Assembly: GCA_019638845.1 (NCBI GenBank)
Contig: JAHBSZ010000001.1
Location: forward strand, 620,001 to 684,000
Reading direction: 5' to 3'
From: Salinibacterium sp.
Lineage (GTDB): Bacteria; Actinomycetota; Actinomycetes; Actinomycetales; Microbacteriaceae
Length of the DNA stretch: 64,000 nt
Shown: positions 1 through 8,757 of the stretch, piece after piece
How positions within the stretch are numbered: position 1 is the first letter of the stretch
Layout: every line of letters begins with the position of its first letter
The notes under the pieces: generated by a model
What the model was told of the DNA's origin: nothing
Seen by the model: the letters and a program-made list of their open reading frames with translations, nothing else
Database searches by the model: none
Position numbers and translations under genes: made by a program

Positions 1-1088
1 ACCTCAAGCGGGTCGAAGAGATACCAGTCGTCGTCGTTCTGTACGCGCTTCATGAACTCGTCGCTGATCCACACTGCCGTGTTGGCGGTGCGGGTGCGAC
101 GATACGGGTCTCCCGAGTTCTGGCGGAGGTCCAGGAACTCGGGAAAATCGAGGTGCCAGTTCTCCATGTAGAAGCACAGGGCGCCGAACTTCTTGCCGCC
201 GCGGCTCACTGCACGAAGGATCGAGTCGATCGTGTGCATGAACGGGATCGGACCGGTCGACGTCGTGTTGTTGCTTCGGATGGGCGACCCTTGGGCACGC
301 AATTTGGTAACACTGAGACCGATGCCGCCCGTGCCTTTGGTGAGCCACATGACATCGCGGGTCGTCTTCGCGATGTGCTCCATGTCGTCTTGCATCTCCA
401 TGACGAAGCAGTTCGCGAGCTGGGGGTAGATGGTCCCGGCGTTGACGAGCGTGGAGCCGGCCGCGAGGTACTCGAGGCTCGACATCTTCTCGTAGAACGC
501 GAGAGCCGCCTTCGTGGGGTCCGCCTCATTGAGCGACAGGCCCATGGCAATGCGCATCCAGAAGTACTGGGGAACCTCGAGCGCGTCGCCGTTGCGCCCC
601 TTGATGCCGTAACGGTTGTTGAGAGTAACGACGCCGATGTACTTGAGCAGTTCGTCGTGCGCGGGCTCAAGCTGCGAAGCAAGGAAGTCGAGGTCGAACA
701 GTGAGGTGAGTCGCGGGTCGAGAAGGCCCTCGTCGACACCCCGCGTCACGTTCGTCGGGAAATGCGACCGGTGCAGCTCCTTGAGCTCCGCGGCGGTCTT
801 GTAGTCGCCGAGCACGCGCTTGTAGATGGTCTTGAGTAGGAGGCGCGCCGCCACGATGTCGAAAGCGGGGTCATCCTTGACGTTCTGGAGGGCGACCTGA
901 ATAACCGCCTCGTCGAGCTGCTGAGTCGTGATGCCGTCGAACAATGTGAGTTCGAGTTCCGAGGCGATCTGCGTCACCCAGGTGATGTTGTCGTCGAGAC
1001 CAGCGCTTGCTGACTCGATCGCCAGATTGATCTTGTTGGCGTCGTACGGCTCCCGCTCGCCGCTGCGCTTGACGACTGTGATTCCCAC
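1..1088 (-). CDS. nrdA: Ribonucleoside-diphosphate reductase, alpha (large) subunit, class I, 3'-truncated by window edge
   Basis: Catalytic subunit that reduces ribonucleoside diphosphates to dNDPs in the cytoplasm with a small radical subunit, which would lie beyond the left edge. Translating the minus strand from a GTG at 1088 gives an ATP-cone start (VVKRSGEREPYDANKINLAIE), then the RNR core with PQLANCFVMEM (an active-site cysteine) and RGGKKFGALCFYMENWHLDF. About 362 residues are visible; the family is usually about 700-850. The GTG start is chosen because GAGGGAG lies at suitable spacing upstream and the ATP cone begins immediately. The promoter carries NrdR and DnaA-like sites (separate entries). 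The ATP cone and sequence style fit NrdA rather than NrdE, but the subclass cannot be settled from this part. Confidence 0.93.
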   Translation of the reverse strand, partial: MGITVVKRSGEREPYDANKINLAIESASAGLDDNITWVTQIASELELTLFDGITTQQLDEAVIQVALQNVKDDPAFDIVAARLLLKTIYKRVLGDYKTAAELKELHRSHFPTNVTRGVDEGLLDPRLTSLFDLDFLASQLEPAHDELLKYIGVVTLNNRYGIKGRNGDALEVPQYFWMRIAMGLSLNEADPTKAALAFYEKMSSLEYLAAGSTLVNAGTIYPQLANCFVMEMQDDMEHIAKTTRDVMWLTKGTGGIGLSVTKLRAQGSPIRSNNTTSTGPIPFMHTIDSILRAVSRGGKKFGALCFYMENWHLDFPEFLDLRQNSGDPYRRTRTANTAVWISDEFMKRVQNDDDWYLFDPLE

Positions 1089-1196
1089 CGTTTAACTCCC
1101 TCTGCGTCGCCAAACAACGCTCCAAAATGACCCGCGCGCCCCGTGAAATTGGTATCTACAGTGCCCGAACCTGCAACCCCCGGCCCGGCGGTTCCA

Positions 1197-1244
1197 CCAC
1201 TATATATCGTGCCGACGACACTCTGCCAACCCCAGATGTAGTGG
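1197..1244. promoter_or_regulatory. Tandem NrdR boxes upstream of nrdA
   Basis: Two 16-bp elements matching the known NrdR box acaCwAtATaTwGtgt: box 1 at 1197-1212 (ccaCtAtATaTcGtgc) and the weaker box 2 at 1229-1244 (accCcAgATgTaGtgg). Their starts are 32 bp apart, about three helical turns, which is the arrangement known for NrdR pairs. NrdR represses ribonucleotide reductase genes through its ATP/dATP-sensing ATP cone. Control of nrdA here is inferred from position. Confidence 0.75.
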
Positions 1245-1249
1245 GCGTG

Positions 1250-1288
1250 TCGTCCACAATTGTGGATAACTTCGGCTAGTTGTACACA
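1250..1288. promoter_or_regulatory. Cluster of DnaA-box-like 9-mers in the nrdA promoter
   Basis: TCGTCCACA at 1250-1258 differs by one base from TTGTCCACA. TGTGGATAA at 1261-1269 is a perfect TTATCCACA box on the minus strand. TTGTACACA at 1280-1288 has one mismatch. The first two abut around a 12-bp palindrome, CCACAATTGTGG, at 1254-1265. DnaA is known to regulate nrdAB in Escherichia coli; its role here is inference. Confidence 0.5.
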
Positions 1289-1383
1289 GCCTGTGAGCAG
1301 TTTTTGTACCCCACAGGACAACCATAAGGAGGACATCCGACACCCCCGAGCCCGTGCATCCCCCGGTCTAAGCTGGTGATCTC

Positions 1384-2613
1384 GTGAAGAGCTACATCGA
1401 CCTCCTTAAGACGCCGGGCGTCGGGCGCATCATTGCGGCACAGCTCACGGCACGTTTTCCGAGCGGGATGCTCTCCCTCGCGTTTCTCATCCACATCGAG
1501 CACACCCTGCATTCCTACGGGGCTGCGGGCCTCGTCCTCGGTGCCACGAGCCTCGGTCAAGCGATCGCCGGACCCCTCACCAGCCGATGGATGGGCAGGT
1601 GGGGCATGCGCCCCGTGCTCACCCTCACTCTCATCGTGTGCGCTGCGGCAATCTTCACCATTGCCTTTGCGCCCCTCACCCTTCCCCTCTACATGCTCGT
1701 CGGGCTTATCGGTGGTCTGAGCACGCCACCCATCCAGCCCGCGGTGCGGACCATCTATCCCAAGATGGTGAACTCCCGCCAGCTCACACCGTTGTTCTCG
1801 CTCGACGCCTCGGCCCAGGAGATCATCTGGATCGCGGGGCCGGTTGTGACAACCTTCGTTGCGGTGCAGATCTCCAGCGTGCTCGCGATCTGCCTAGCGG
1901 GCATCTTCCTCATCGGTGGTGGAATCTGGTTCATCGCGAGCCCCGAAGTCGGGCAAGTTCGCATCCCCCGCAGCAAAGGACGCCTGGGCGCCGTCTTGCG
2001 GCGACCGGCAGTACTGCTCGGGACCATTACGGGCTTCTTGCTCGTCGGATCGTGCGCTGCAGTCGAGGTCGGAGTCGTCGCGGTGTTCGGCGAAGGGGGT
2101 CCGCAGGCCGGACTCGTGCTCGCCATCTGGGCAATCGGATCAATCATCGGCGGGCTCTCCCTCGGCCACGTTCCGATCGGTCCGTGGGCGCTCGCGCGAC
2201 GCATGTTCGCGGTCTTGGTGGGTCTCTCCCTCGCGATGGGGTTCACTGTTGCGCAGGGCTACGGACTCGAGTTCTGGTGGCTCGCCGTCACCCTACTCAT
2301 CGCGGGCGTCGGTATTGCACCTGCACTGGCGGTGATCTTCGCCATCGTCTCGTCGAGCGTCAAGTTCAGCGACACCGCTGAGGCTTACGGATGGGTCGGC
2401 ACTGGCCAACTCATCGGTGCAGCCTTGGGTTCCGCCGCCGCAGGCTTCCTCATCGACGCCAACGGTGCGATCGGCGCCTTTTGGGCGGCAGGGTCGCTGG
2501 CTCTGGTCGGATTCCTCGTCCCGACGCTCTTGCGCGCCTGGCACCCCGACCTGCGGGGCAAGGACGCGAGTCCGATTGCCGACACCGAGCCGGTGGCCAT
2601 CCAACCGAGCTAG
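1384..2613 (+). CDS. MFS transporter
   Basis: Predicted 12-helix major facilitator, 409 residues, GTG start. Alternating hydrophobic helices run throughout, and the loop after helix 2 reads TSRWMGRWGMRP, a weak form of the MFS loop 2-3 motif. Substrate unknown. It is transcribed divergently from nrdA. It resembles the MFS gene at 5863-7086: both open with a tyrosine-x-D-(L/I)-L-x-TP element before helix 1 and are of similar length, so they are probably diverged paralogues. A multidrug or sugar-efflux role is possible but not shown. Confidence 0.85.
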   Translation: MKSYIDLLKTPGVGRIIAAQLTARFPSGMLSLAFLIHIEHTLHSYGAAGLVLGATSLGQAIAGPLTSRWMGRWGMRPVLTLTLIVCAAAIFTIAFAPLTLPLYMLVGLIGGLSTPPIQPAVRTIYPKMVNSRQLTPLFSLDASAQEIIWIAGPVVTTFVAVQISSVLAICLAGIFLIGGGIWFIASPEVGQVRIPRSKGRLGAVLRRPAVLLGTITGFLLVGSCAAVEVGVVAVFGEGGPQAGLVLAIWAIGSIIGGLSLGHVPIGPWALARRMFAVLVGLSLAMGFTVAQGYGLEFWWLAVTLLIAGVGIAPALAVIFAIVSSSVKFSDTAEAYGWVGTGQLIGAALGSAAAGFLIDANGAIGAFWAAGSLALVGFLVPTLLRAWHPDLRGKDASPIADTEPVAIQPS

Positions 2614-2640
2614 CGCCGTGGCATCCGAAGCACAGTTGCG

Positions 2641-3198
2641 CTAGCCGCGCAGAGGCGTGAGCGCCACGCTCAGTGACTCGAGTTCGTCGAGCACCTTGCC
2701 CAAGATCGCCGTCTCCCTGTCACTGGGCACGAAGGTCCCATCGGTGATCATCGTCGCCACGAACGGAATCTCGACATTCGCCATGGTCTTCACCGCGCCA
2801 ACAGTTGTGTAGACCGGGTCGAATGCGGCAACCCCGCGCGCTCCGCCGGCAACTCCGCCGTAGCTCACGAACGCGATCGGCTTGCGCCACCACTCCCGGT
2901 AGAGGAAGTCGAAGGCGTTCTTGAGGGCGGGCGAGTAGCTGTGGTTGTACTCCGGGGTGACAAAAATGAAGGCGTCCGCAGCATCGACTCGTTCGCTCCA
3001 CGCGATGGTGTGCGCCTTCGTGTACTGGCGCTTCGCTGGATGATTCGGCTCATCCAGCCACGGAAGGTCGATCTCGAGCAGGTCAGCCCAGTCGAGCTCG
3101 AACCGTCCGTCGGCTTCGACGCGCGACCGCACCCATTCGCCGACGGGAAGTCCAGCACGACCGGGACGGACACTTCCCACGACAATCATCAGTTTCAT
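2641..3198 (-). CDS. NADPH-dependent FMN reductase family protein
   Basis: Flavodoxin-like fold protein of 185 residues, expected to bind FMN and transfer electrons from NAD(P)H in the cytoplasm. The start (MKLMIVVGSVRPGRAG) holds the FMN-phosphate loop GSxRxGR, and TPEYNHSYSPALKNAFDFLYREW is the usual family signature (central part quoted only in outline: PEYN, SPALKNA). The minus-strand frame is open much further upstream, but the protein fold clearly begins at ATG 3198, so that start is used. It lies convergent to the upstream MFS gene and 8 bp downstream of the broken permease gene on the same strand. Confidence 0.88.
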   Translation of the reverse strand: MKLMIVVGSVRPGRAGLPVGEWVRSRVEADGRFELDWADLLEIDLPWLDEPNHPAKRQYTKAHTIAWSERVDAADAFIFVTPEYNHSYSPALKNAFDFLYREWWRKPIAFVSYGGVAGGARGVAAFDPVYTTVGAVKTMANVEIPFVATMITDGTFVPSDRETAILGKVLDELESLSVALTPLRG

Positions 3199-3206
3199 AT
3201 GACAAG

Positions 3207-4064
3207 TCAACCACTTATTGCGGCCGCCTTCCTGCCACGCGAGTGCCCGAGAAGAGCGAGCAGGAGCCCTGCCACCGCCCACCCGGTCAGAACAAGCCAC
3301 GGGAACGTGGCGTCTGCACTCGGGAAGTAGGAGAGGTCGCGCAGCAGGGTCGCGGCAGCGCCCGGCGGGAACCACTGACCCACCACTCCCCAGGGCTGGA
3401 GGAGAAACTCGAGTGGCTGAGCGAACGACGAGATCGGGTTGGCGATAAGCAGGAAGACGATCGGCCCAACGGCGAGGCCGGGTCGACCGAGGACCGACAC
3501 CAACCCGACGATCACCGCCGACATCGACAGCAGGGCCAACGCGATCGCAGCGGCATTCACCAGATACGCACCCTGCAGGGCGCCGAACCATCCCTGCATG
3601 ATGCCCGCGAGCGAGAGACCGGCCACGACGGAGTACCCCACGACCGCCGCCACTCGGCGCCACACGCCCACGACCGCGAGGGAGATCGCGATTCCGCCGA
3701 GCAGTCCGCCGAGCAAGAGCGGGAATGAAGAGGAGGCGAGTCCCGCGCCACGGCTATCGGTTGCCGCAAGCGGAACCACATCGGTGACGGTGACGACGAT
3801 GGGTGCGGGCGGCTGGATGCCCTGCGCCGCGAGCGCGGCCGTTAGCTTGGCCTGGAGTACCGGGGCCAGGGAGGCAAGCTGCTGCGCCACGATGGGGCTA
3901 CCCGCGGACGCGGTCAAAACCTCGGGAGCCTGCCCGAGAACTATCGCGCCATAGACCGCGCGAGATTCGATAAGGTCGACCGCCCCTGCTCGGTCCGCAG
4001 CCTCGACGAAGGCGAAGGCCCCCGGCGATTGCTGTTCGAGGGCGCCCTCGAGCTGGCTCGCCAT
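3207..4064 (-). pseudogene. ABC-2-type permease-like membrane protein lacking its N-terminal helix (probable 5' deletion)
   Basis: The 285-residue frame encodes an extracytoplasmic segment (about residues 1-115) followed by roughly five membrane helices, as in ABC-2/YhgE-like exporters. Homologues of this layout normally begin with a membrane helix before the periplasmic domain; none is present here. The frame is closed by a TGA (4088-4086) just upstream of ATG 4064. A strong AGGAGG with a well-placed ATG lies at 4116 in a different frame and yields only a short hydrophilic peptide. This suggests a deletion or frameshift between the original ribosome site and the body of the gene. The divergent TetR gene probably controls it. 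If the ATG at 4064 is used, the product would be an unusual truncated permease. Confidence 0.6.
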
Positions 4065-4094
4065 CGATGCATCGCCGGCGATGCGTCAAGGACT

Positions 4095-4153
4095 CCGAAT
4101 GTGCGTTTGTCGACATTGACTACTACCTCCTAAAGAAACCGAATGTTCGTTCT
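4095..4153. promoter_or_regulatory. Duplicated putative TetR operator
   Basis: CCGAATGTGCGTTTG (4095-4109) and CCGAATGTTCGTTCT (4139-4153) are near-identical copies 44 bp apart, between the truncated permease and the divergent TetR gene. The second contains the perfect palindrome CGAATGTTCG (4140-4149). TetR repressors normally bind short palindromes in the divergent promoter, so these are the likely sites. Confidence 0.5.
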
Positions 4154-4185
4154 TTATAGTCCTCTCGCGCGATACTCTTGTCAAT

Positions 4186-4779
4186 GTGCCTAAGGTGTCT
4201 GACGAATATCGCGAAGCCAAGCGCGATGAGATCGCCACTGCAGCAATGCGCGCCTTCGTCCGCAAGGGCTTTCAGGCCACATCGATGGCGGACATCATCG
4301 CCGAGTCGGGACTCTCTGCAGGTGCGATCTACGGGCACTTCGCGGGCAAGAGTCAACTCATCCTTGCTGTGGCCGAGCGGGTAGTTGGCGCGCGAGTGGG
4401 CGAGATCGAGTCGCTGTCCAACCGGGACCCTCAGCCACCTCCAGCAGCACTCACGCGCATCCTGATGAGCGGAATGCTGCACGATATCGGCAGGCCGTCT
4501 CTCCTTCTGCAGTTGTGGGGCGAAGCGGTGACCGACCCCGCCGTGCAACAACTCGCGACGCAGGTGATGCATCAACTGCGTGGCGTCTACATCAACTACA
4601 TCTCCCTGTGGCAACAGCGGGAACACGGGCTATCCCCCGCCGACGCCGACCTGGTCGCGACGGAACAGTCGCTGCTCTTCATCAGTGTCGCGCAGGGCTA
4701 CATTCTGCAATCAGCACTCTTCGACGACTTCGACAGCGAAGCATTCCTGTCGAGTATCGAAAAATATCTGCCGCGCTGA
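4186..4779 (+). CDS. TetR/AcrR family transcriptional regulator
   Basis: 197-residue regulator with an N-terminal helix-turn-helix: AMRAFVRKGFQATSMADI followed by AESGLSAGAIYGHFAGKSQL, the classic TetR recognition helix with GxIYxHFxxK. The C-terminal ligand domain is not assignable. The GTG start is chosen because the overlapping ATG at 4184 is out of frame. The gene is divergent from the truncated permease, with repeated operator-like sites between them, so it probably represses that gene and itself. Its stop lies 10 bp from the end of the convergent aldo/keto reductase gene. Confidence 0.93.
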   Translation: MPKVSDEYREAKRDEIATAAMRAFVRKGFQATSMADIIAESGLSAGAIYGHFAGKSQLILAVAERVVGARVGEIESLSNRDPQPPPAALTRILMSGMLHDIGRPSLLLQLWGEAVTDPAVQQLATQVMHQLRGVYINYISLWQQREHGLSPADADLVATEQSLLFISVAQGYILQSALFDDFDSEAFLSSIEKYLPR

Positions 4780-4789
4780 CCTACCCGCG

Positions 4790-5764
4790 TCACCACCGGT
4801 CGTGGATTACCGCGCGGAAGTATCGGTCATACAGCTCGGTAACTTGCGGCGTGATGTCGAGACCGTCGACCGATCCCGCACTCGCATTGCTTCTCGCTTG
4901 CGCAACGGTGCGAGCACCGGGGATGACGGTGGACACCCCGGGGAGCTGTGCAAGCCACGCAAGAGCCGCGACCGGGGCGGTGAGGCCCACGGATGCCGCG
5001 AGCGCAGAGAACTCGGCGGCCGCAGTCACACCGCGCTCGAAGTCAACGCCCGAGAACGTCTCGCCGACGTCGAACGCCTCGCCGTGCCGGTTGAAGGTGC
5101 GGTGATCATTGGCCGCGAAAACCGTCTCGGTCGTGTACTTTCCGCTCAGCAGTCCGGAGGCGAGGGGCACGCGGGCGATGATCGCGACACCCGCGTCGAC
5201 TGCTGCCGGAAGTACCGCGTCGAGCGGCTTGAGCCGGAACGCGTTGAGGATGATCTGCACGCTGACCACTCCGGGACGGGCGATGGCTGCCAGCGCCTGG
5301 TCCGCGGTCTCGACGCTTACGCCGTAGCGCGCGATTGCGCCCTCCTCGACGAGGGTGGCGAGGTTGTCGAAGACCTCGTTGCTCTCGGTGACTTCGGTGG
5401 GAGGGCAGTGCAATTGCACAAGATCGAGAGTGTCAACCCCAAGGTTCGTGCGCGAACGATCGGTCCACGCACGGAAATTGGCCATCGAATAGTTCGTGGG
5501 AACCTGCGACAGGCGACGCCCCATTTTGGTGGCGACGAAGATCTCGGGGTGCGACTTCGTAAACTTCCCGATGATCTGCTCGCTGCGTCCGTCGCCGTAG
5601 ACGTCGGCGGTGTCGAAGATCGTGACGCCGGACTCGAACGACGCCTCGAGGATCGCCGTGGCATCCGCTTCGCTGACATCGCCCCAGTCGGCACCGAGCT
5701 GCCAGGTGCCGAGGCCGATGACGGAGAGCGAACGACCGAGGCGGGTGGGGTTGCTGGTGTGCAT
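4790..5764 (-). CDS. Aldo/keto reductase
   Basis: Cytoplasmic NAD(P)H-dependent oxidoreductase of 324 residues with a TIM-barrel fold. The catalytic tetrad is visible: Asp and Tyr in FDTADVYGDG, Lys in VATKMG and His in LVQLHCPP. The C-terminal cofactor-binding segment contains STVIPGARTVAQARSN. Length is normal for the family. Substrate unknown. It is convergent with the TetR gene and divergent from the MFS gene at 5863. Confidence 0.93.
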   Translation of the reverse strand: MHTSNPTRLGRSLSVIGLGTWQLGADWGDVSEADATAILEASFESGVTIFDTADVYGDGRSEQIIGKFTKSHPEIFVATKMGRRLSQVPTNYSMANFRAWTDRSRTNLGVDTLDLVQLHCPPTEVTESNEVFDNLATLVEEGAIARYGVSVETADQALAAIARPGVVSVQIILNAFRLKPLDAVLPAAVDAGVAIIARVPLASGLLSGKYTTETVFAANDHRTFNRHGEAFDVGETFSGVDFERGVTAAAEFSALAASVGLTAPVAALAWLAQLPGVSTVIPGARTVAQARSNASAGSVDGLDITPQVTELYDRYFRAVIHDRW

Positions 5765-5862
5765 CCCCCAAGCCTAAGCGTCGCCTCCGATAGGCTGATC
5801 CAGTCGCGCGAGGAGCGGACGGGCATTCCCGTCTTCGCCGGCCAGAACGGGAATCGGTAGCA

Positions 5863-7086
5863 GTGGCCCTCGTCCGTCCGTACGTAGACATCCTCTCCAC
5901 GCCGAAAGCTTGGCGATTCTCCCTCGCTGCGTGGTTCGGGCGCATCATGCGCTCGACCGCCGGAATCGGCGCGATCCTGCTCGTGGCCGGCCGCGCCGAC
6001 AACTACGCCCTCGCGGGTGCGGTCTCCGGCTCGGTGGTGCTGGGTGCTGCGCTGGCCGGACCGTTGTGGTCGCGCGCGGCGGATGCCCGGGGCCAGGGTC
6101 GCGTGTTGCCGTTCGCGATCGTGGCATCCGTCACCAGCGCCATTGGCCTGATCGCCACCGTCGAGCTTCACGCACCCGCGTGGACCTGGTTCGTCACCGC
6201 CTTCCTCGTGGGGGCGAGTTCCATCGATGCGGGATCGCTGGCCCGTGCCCGCTGGGTACACCTGCTGACGACTCCCGAGGGACGGCACACCGCACTCGCC
6301 CTCGAATCCGTCGGCGACGAGTTCACCTTCGTGATCGGCCCGCCCGTCGTGACCGTGCTCGGGGGACTCATCTCACCCGCCTTCGGTTTCGCGGTGGGCG
6401 TCGGCGTCTCCGTGGTGGGGCTCGTCGCTCTGCTCATGCAGCGCTCAACGGCACCCCTTCCGGGCCCGTCACGAGATCGCCCGAAGTCGTGGCTTCCGCT
6501 CACCGTACTTGCACTTCTCGCCGGCTACGCGGGCGTGGGGTTCCAATTCGGTGCGATCGATCTCGCCGCCGTCGGGGTCGCTAACGAGATGGGATCCCCT
6601 GCGCTGGCAGGCTTGCTGCTCGCGGTCTTCGCCGTGGGCAGCGTGCTCTCGGGTCTCGTGTTCGGCGCGGTGAGCCCACACTGGAGCCCGCTGCGACGGG
6701 TGTGGATCTCCGGCGTCGCGTTTGCGGCGGTGATGCCACTCTTCCTCGTGGTGCGCGACGTGTCGTGGCTCGCCCTCGTCAGCCTTCTCGCAGGTGTCGT
6801 CACGACGCCAGTCATGATCTCTGGCGCGTCACTCATCGAACAGACTGTCGACCGCTCGATCATCACATCGGCGATGGCGTGGCCGTCGGTCGCGCTATCC
6901 GTCGGAGTCACTGTCGGCGCCAGCCTCTCCGGTGCCGCCATCGATGCAGCCGGTGCGTACGACGGACTCTACGTTCCCGTGATCGGTGGGGTTCTCGTCG
7001 GGGTGTGCGGGGTGCTCAACGCCATCATCCGTCGAGGACATGCGCGACGGCGCGCGCCAGTCTCTTCCGCACCAGGTGGTCGCTGA
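5863..7086 (+). CDS. MFS transporter
   Basis: 407-residue predicted major facilitator with 12 hydrophobic segments and a GTG start. The opening RPYVDILSTPKAWRFSLAAW and the loop PLWSRAADARGQGRVLP mirror the MFS at 1384-2613, suggesting an old duplication. Substrate unknown. The last 62 bp overlap the 3' end of the convergent alpha/beta hydrolase gene (7025-7831), and both frames remain plausible to their stops. Confidence 0.85.
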   Translation: MALVRPYVDILSTPKAWRFSLAAWFGRIMRSTAGIGAILLVAGRADNYALAGAVSGSVVLGAALAGPLWSRAADARGQGRVLPFAIVASVTSAIGLIATVELHAPAWTWFVTAFLVGASSIDAGSLARARWVHLLTTPEGRHTALALESVGDEFTFVIGPPVVTVLGGLISPAFGFAVGVGVSVVGLVALLMQRSTAPLPGPSRDRPKSWLPLTVLALLAGYAGVGFQFGAIDLAAVGVANEMGSPALAGLLLAVFAVGSVLSGLVFGAVSPHWSPLRRVWISGVAFAAVMPLFLVVRDVSWLALVSLLAGVVTTPVMISGASLIEQTVDRSIITSAMAWPSVALSVGVTVGASLSGAAIDAAGAYDGLYVPVIGGVLVGVCGVLNAIIRRGHARRRAPVSSAPGGR

Positions 7087-7831
7087 CCTCGACCCGATGC
7101 ATTGTCACGTGACGCATCTGCTCAAGGATGCGCATCGTGCCAGCGGGGATGAACTGGTCAAGGGCGCCGTAGACGACATCGATGGGCACCTGCACCGCAG
7201 CGATGTCGCTCACCGTGGTCTGCGACTCGATGCAGTTCTGGAGGCTCAACATGAAGGGCACCCAGTTGCGCTCCGACACCTCGAGCGCATCTTTCAGCCC
7301 GAACAGTTGCGAGATATTGGCGGCGGTCGACATCGTGAACGCTTTGTTCTCGCGCATGAACTCGTAGACCTTGAGATACGCCCCAACCTGCAGTCGCACA
7401 CGCGGATCGCTGATCTCCGAGGGCGCCACATAGACGGGCGGACTGACCAGGATCAGGCGGGAGACCTGCTCCGGATGCTGTGCCGCGAAGCGTGCAGCGA
7501 GGAGGCTCCCGAGCGAGTGGCCGACGAGCACGAACGGAGCGACGAGCCGCAGGGACCGAATGGTCTTGTGGATGGCCGCGACGTGCTCTTCGATCGTGTA
7601 TTTCGCGTCAACGGGAGCGGGAGAACCACCAAACCCAAGGAGGTCGATCGAAATGCAACGGTACCGGTCATCGAGCAAGGGGATGAGCCGGTTAAACGTC
7701 GCCGCGGACGACGCGATGCCGTGTACGAGAATGACGACCGGGCCTTGCCCCACGTCACTGGCAATATGCAACAGCGGGGCTCGTCGGAGCCACACACGCT
7801 GCTTGATCGCGCCCCACCAGCTCATCTGCAC
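7025..7831 (-). CDS. Alpha/beta hydrolase
   Basis: 268-residue soluble alpha/beta hydrolase. The oxyanion motif VILVHGIASS and nucleophile elbow VGHSLGSLLAARF are clear. The acid lies in the VVYGALDQFIP region and the histidine in a late SDHLVRKR segment. Substrate cannot be inferred; esterases, lipases and C-C hydrolases share this layout. The 3' end overlaps the preceding convergent MFS gene by 62 bp. ATG 7825 is an alternative start. Confidence 0.9.
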   Translation of the reverse strand: MQMSWWGAIKQRVWLRRAPLLHIASDVGQGPVVILVHGIASSAATFNRLIPLLDDRYRCISIDLLGFGGSPAPVDAKYTIEEHVAAIHKTIRSLRLVAPFVLVGHSLGSLLAARFAAQHPEQVSRLILVSPPVYVAPSEISDPRVRLQVGAYLKVYEFMRENKAFTMSTAANISQLFGLKDALEVSERNWVPFMLSLQNCIESQTTVSDIAAVQVPIDVVYGALDQFIPAGTMRILEQMRHVTMHRVEVSDHLVRKRLARAVAHVLDG

Positions 7832-7902
7832 AGCTTAAGTGACGACAGGCTCGCTCAAAACGTTGGGTAGTGGACGCCGAAGTGTGTCAGTAGCGTGAAG
7901 CC

Positions 7903-8757
7903 ATGAGGCGCACAGCAACCATTCCCGTATTCCTTGTCCTCGCCGCGCTCGCCCTCACCGGGTGCTCAGCGGCGGGCTCGTCGTCCGACACCTCCTATGG
8001 TGGTGTCGCGGCTCCCCAGTCCGAGGAGGTCGCGGCCGGCAGCAGCGCCGACTCCGCGAACGTCATCGTCGCTCCCGGCGACCGGCAGGTCATCACCACC
8101 GGGTACGTGACCATAACCGTGGACAGTCCCACGGATGCCGCGGCCGATGCCGTACGGATCACCGAACAGAGCGGCGGCCGAGTCGACGGTCGAAGCGAAT
8201 ACGCCCCGAAGGACGACACCGACAAGGGCAGCGCGACGCTCACGCTGCGCATTCCGTCGGTGCGACTCACCGCCACTCTCGACGAGCTCCGCACGCTCGG
8301 GACCGTGGAGGAGGTCTCCCTCAACTCGCAGGATGTCACTCAGACCACGACAGACCTCGACGCGCGGATTACTGCGCTGCAGGCATCCGTCGATCGCTTG
8401 GTCACACTACTCGCGAACGCAACGGACACCGACACGCTCCTGAAGATCGAGGCCACGCTTTCGGATCGTCAAGCCCAACTCGAGAGCCTCCAGAGCGACC
8501 GTCGCTACTACGCCGACCAGGTGAGCCTGTCGACGGTCACGCTCAACCTCGTGGCGACCTACAACGCGCCGGTCACCGAACCCGACACATTCCTCTCCGG
8601 GCTCATCACCGGCTGGAACTTCTTCGTCGCCTTCTTCGCCGGGCTACTCGTCGTTATCGGTGTGCTGCTGCCGTGGATCATCCTCGGGGGCGTCGTCACC
8701 GCCGCGGTCCTGTTGATCGTGCGCTGGAACTCCCAGCGCAAGCTCAACGCGGAGTGA
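7903..8757 (+). CDS. DUF4349 domain lipoprotein
   Basis: 284-residue membrane-anchored protein. The N-terminus (MRRTATIPVFLVLAALALTGC) is a lipoprotein signal with an LTGC lipobox. A DUF4349 region follows (about 60-225), with the coiled-coil stretch around TTTDLDARITALQASVDRLV. A single C-terminal membrane helix lies at about 232-265. The family function is unknown; double anchoring suggests a cell-envelope role. The 3' end overlaps the convergent oxidoreductase gene by 14 bp. Confidence 0.88.
   Translation: MRRTATIPVFLVLAALALTGCSAAGSSSDTSYGGVAAPQSEEVAAGSSADSANVIVAPGDRQVITTGYVTITVDSPTDAAADAVRITEQSGGRVDGRSEYAPKDDTDKGSATLTLRIPSVRLTATLDELRTLGTVEEVSLNSQDVTQTTTDLDARITALQASVDRLVTLLANATDTDTLLKIEATLSDRQAQLESLQSDRRYYADQVSLSTVTLNLVATYNAPVTEPDTFLSGLITGWNFFVAFFAGLLVVIGVLLPWIILGGVVTAAVLLIVRWNSQRKLNAE

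Noticed and set aside
1250-1288. Origin of replication
   Set aside because: DnaA-like boxes are few, there is no AT-rich unwinding region, and no dnaA, dnaN or gyr genes are nearby; a promoter role fits better.
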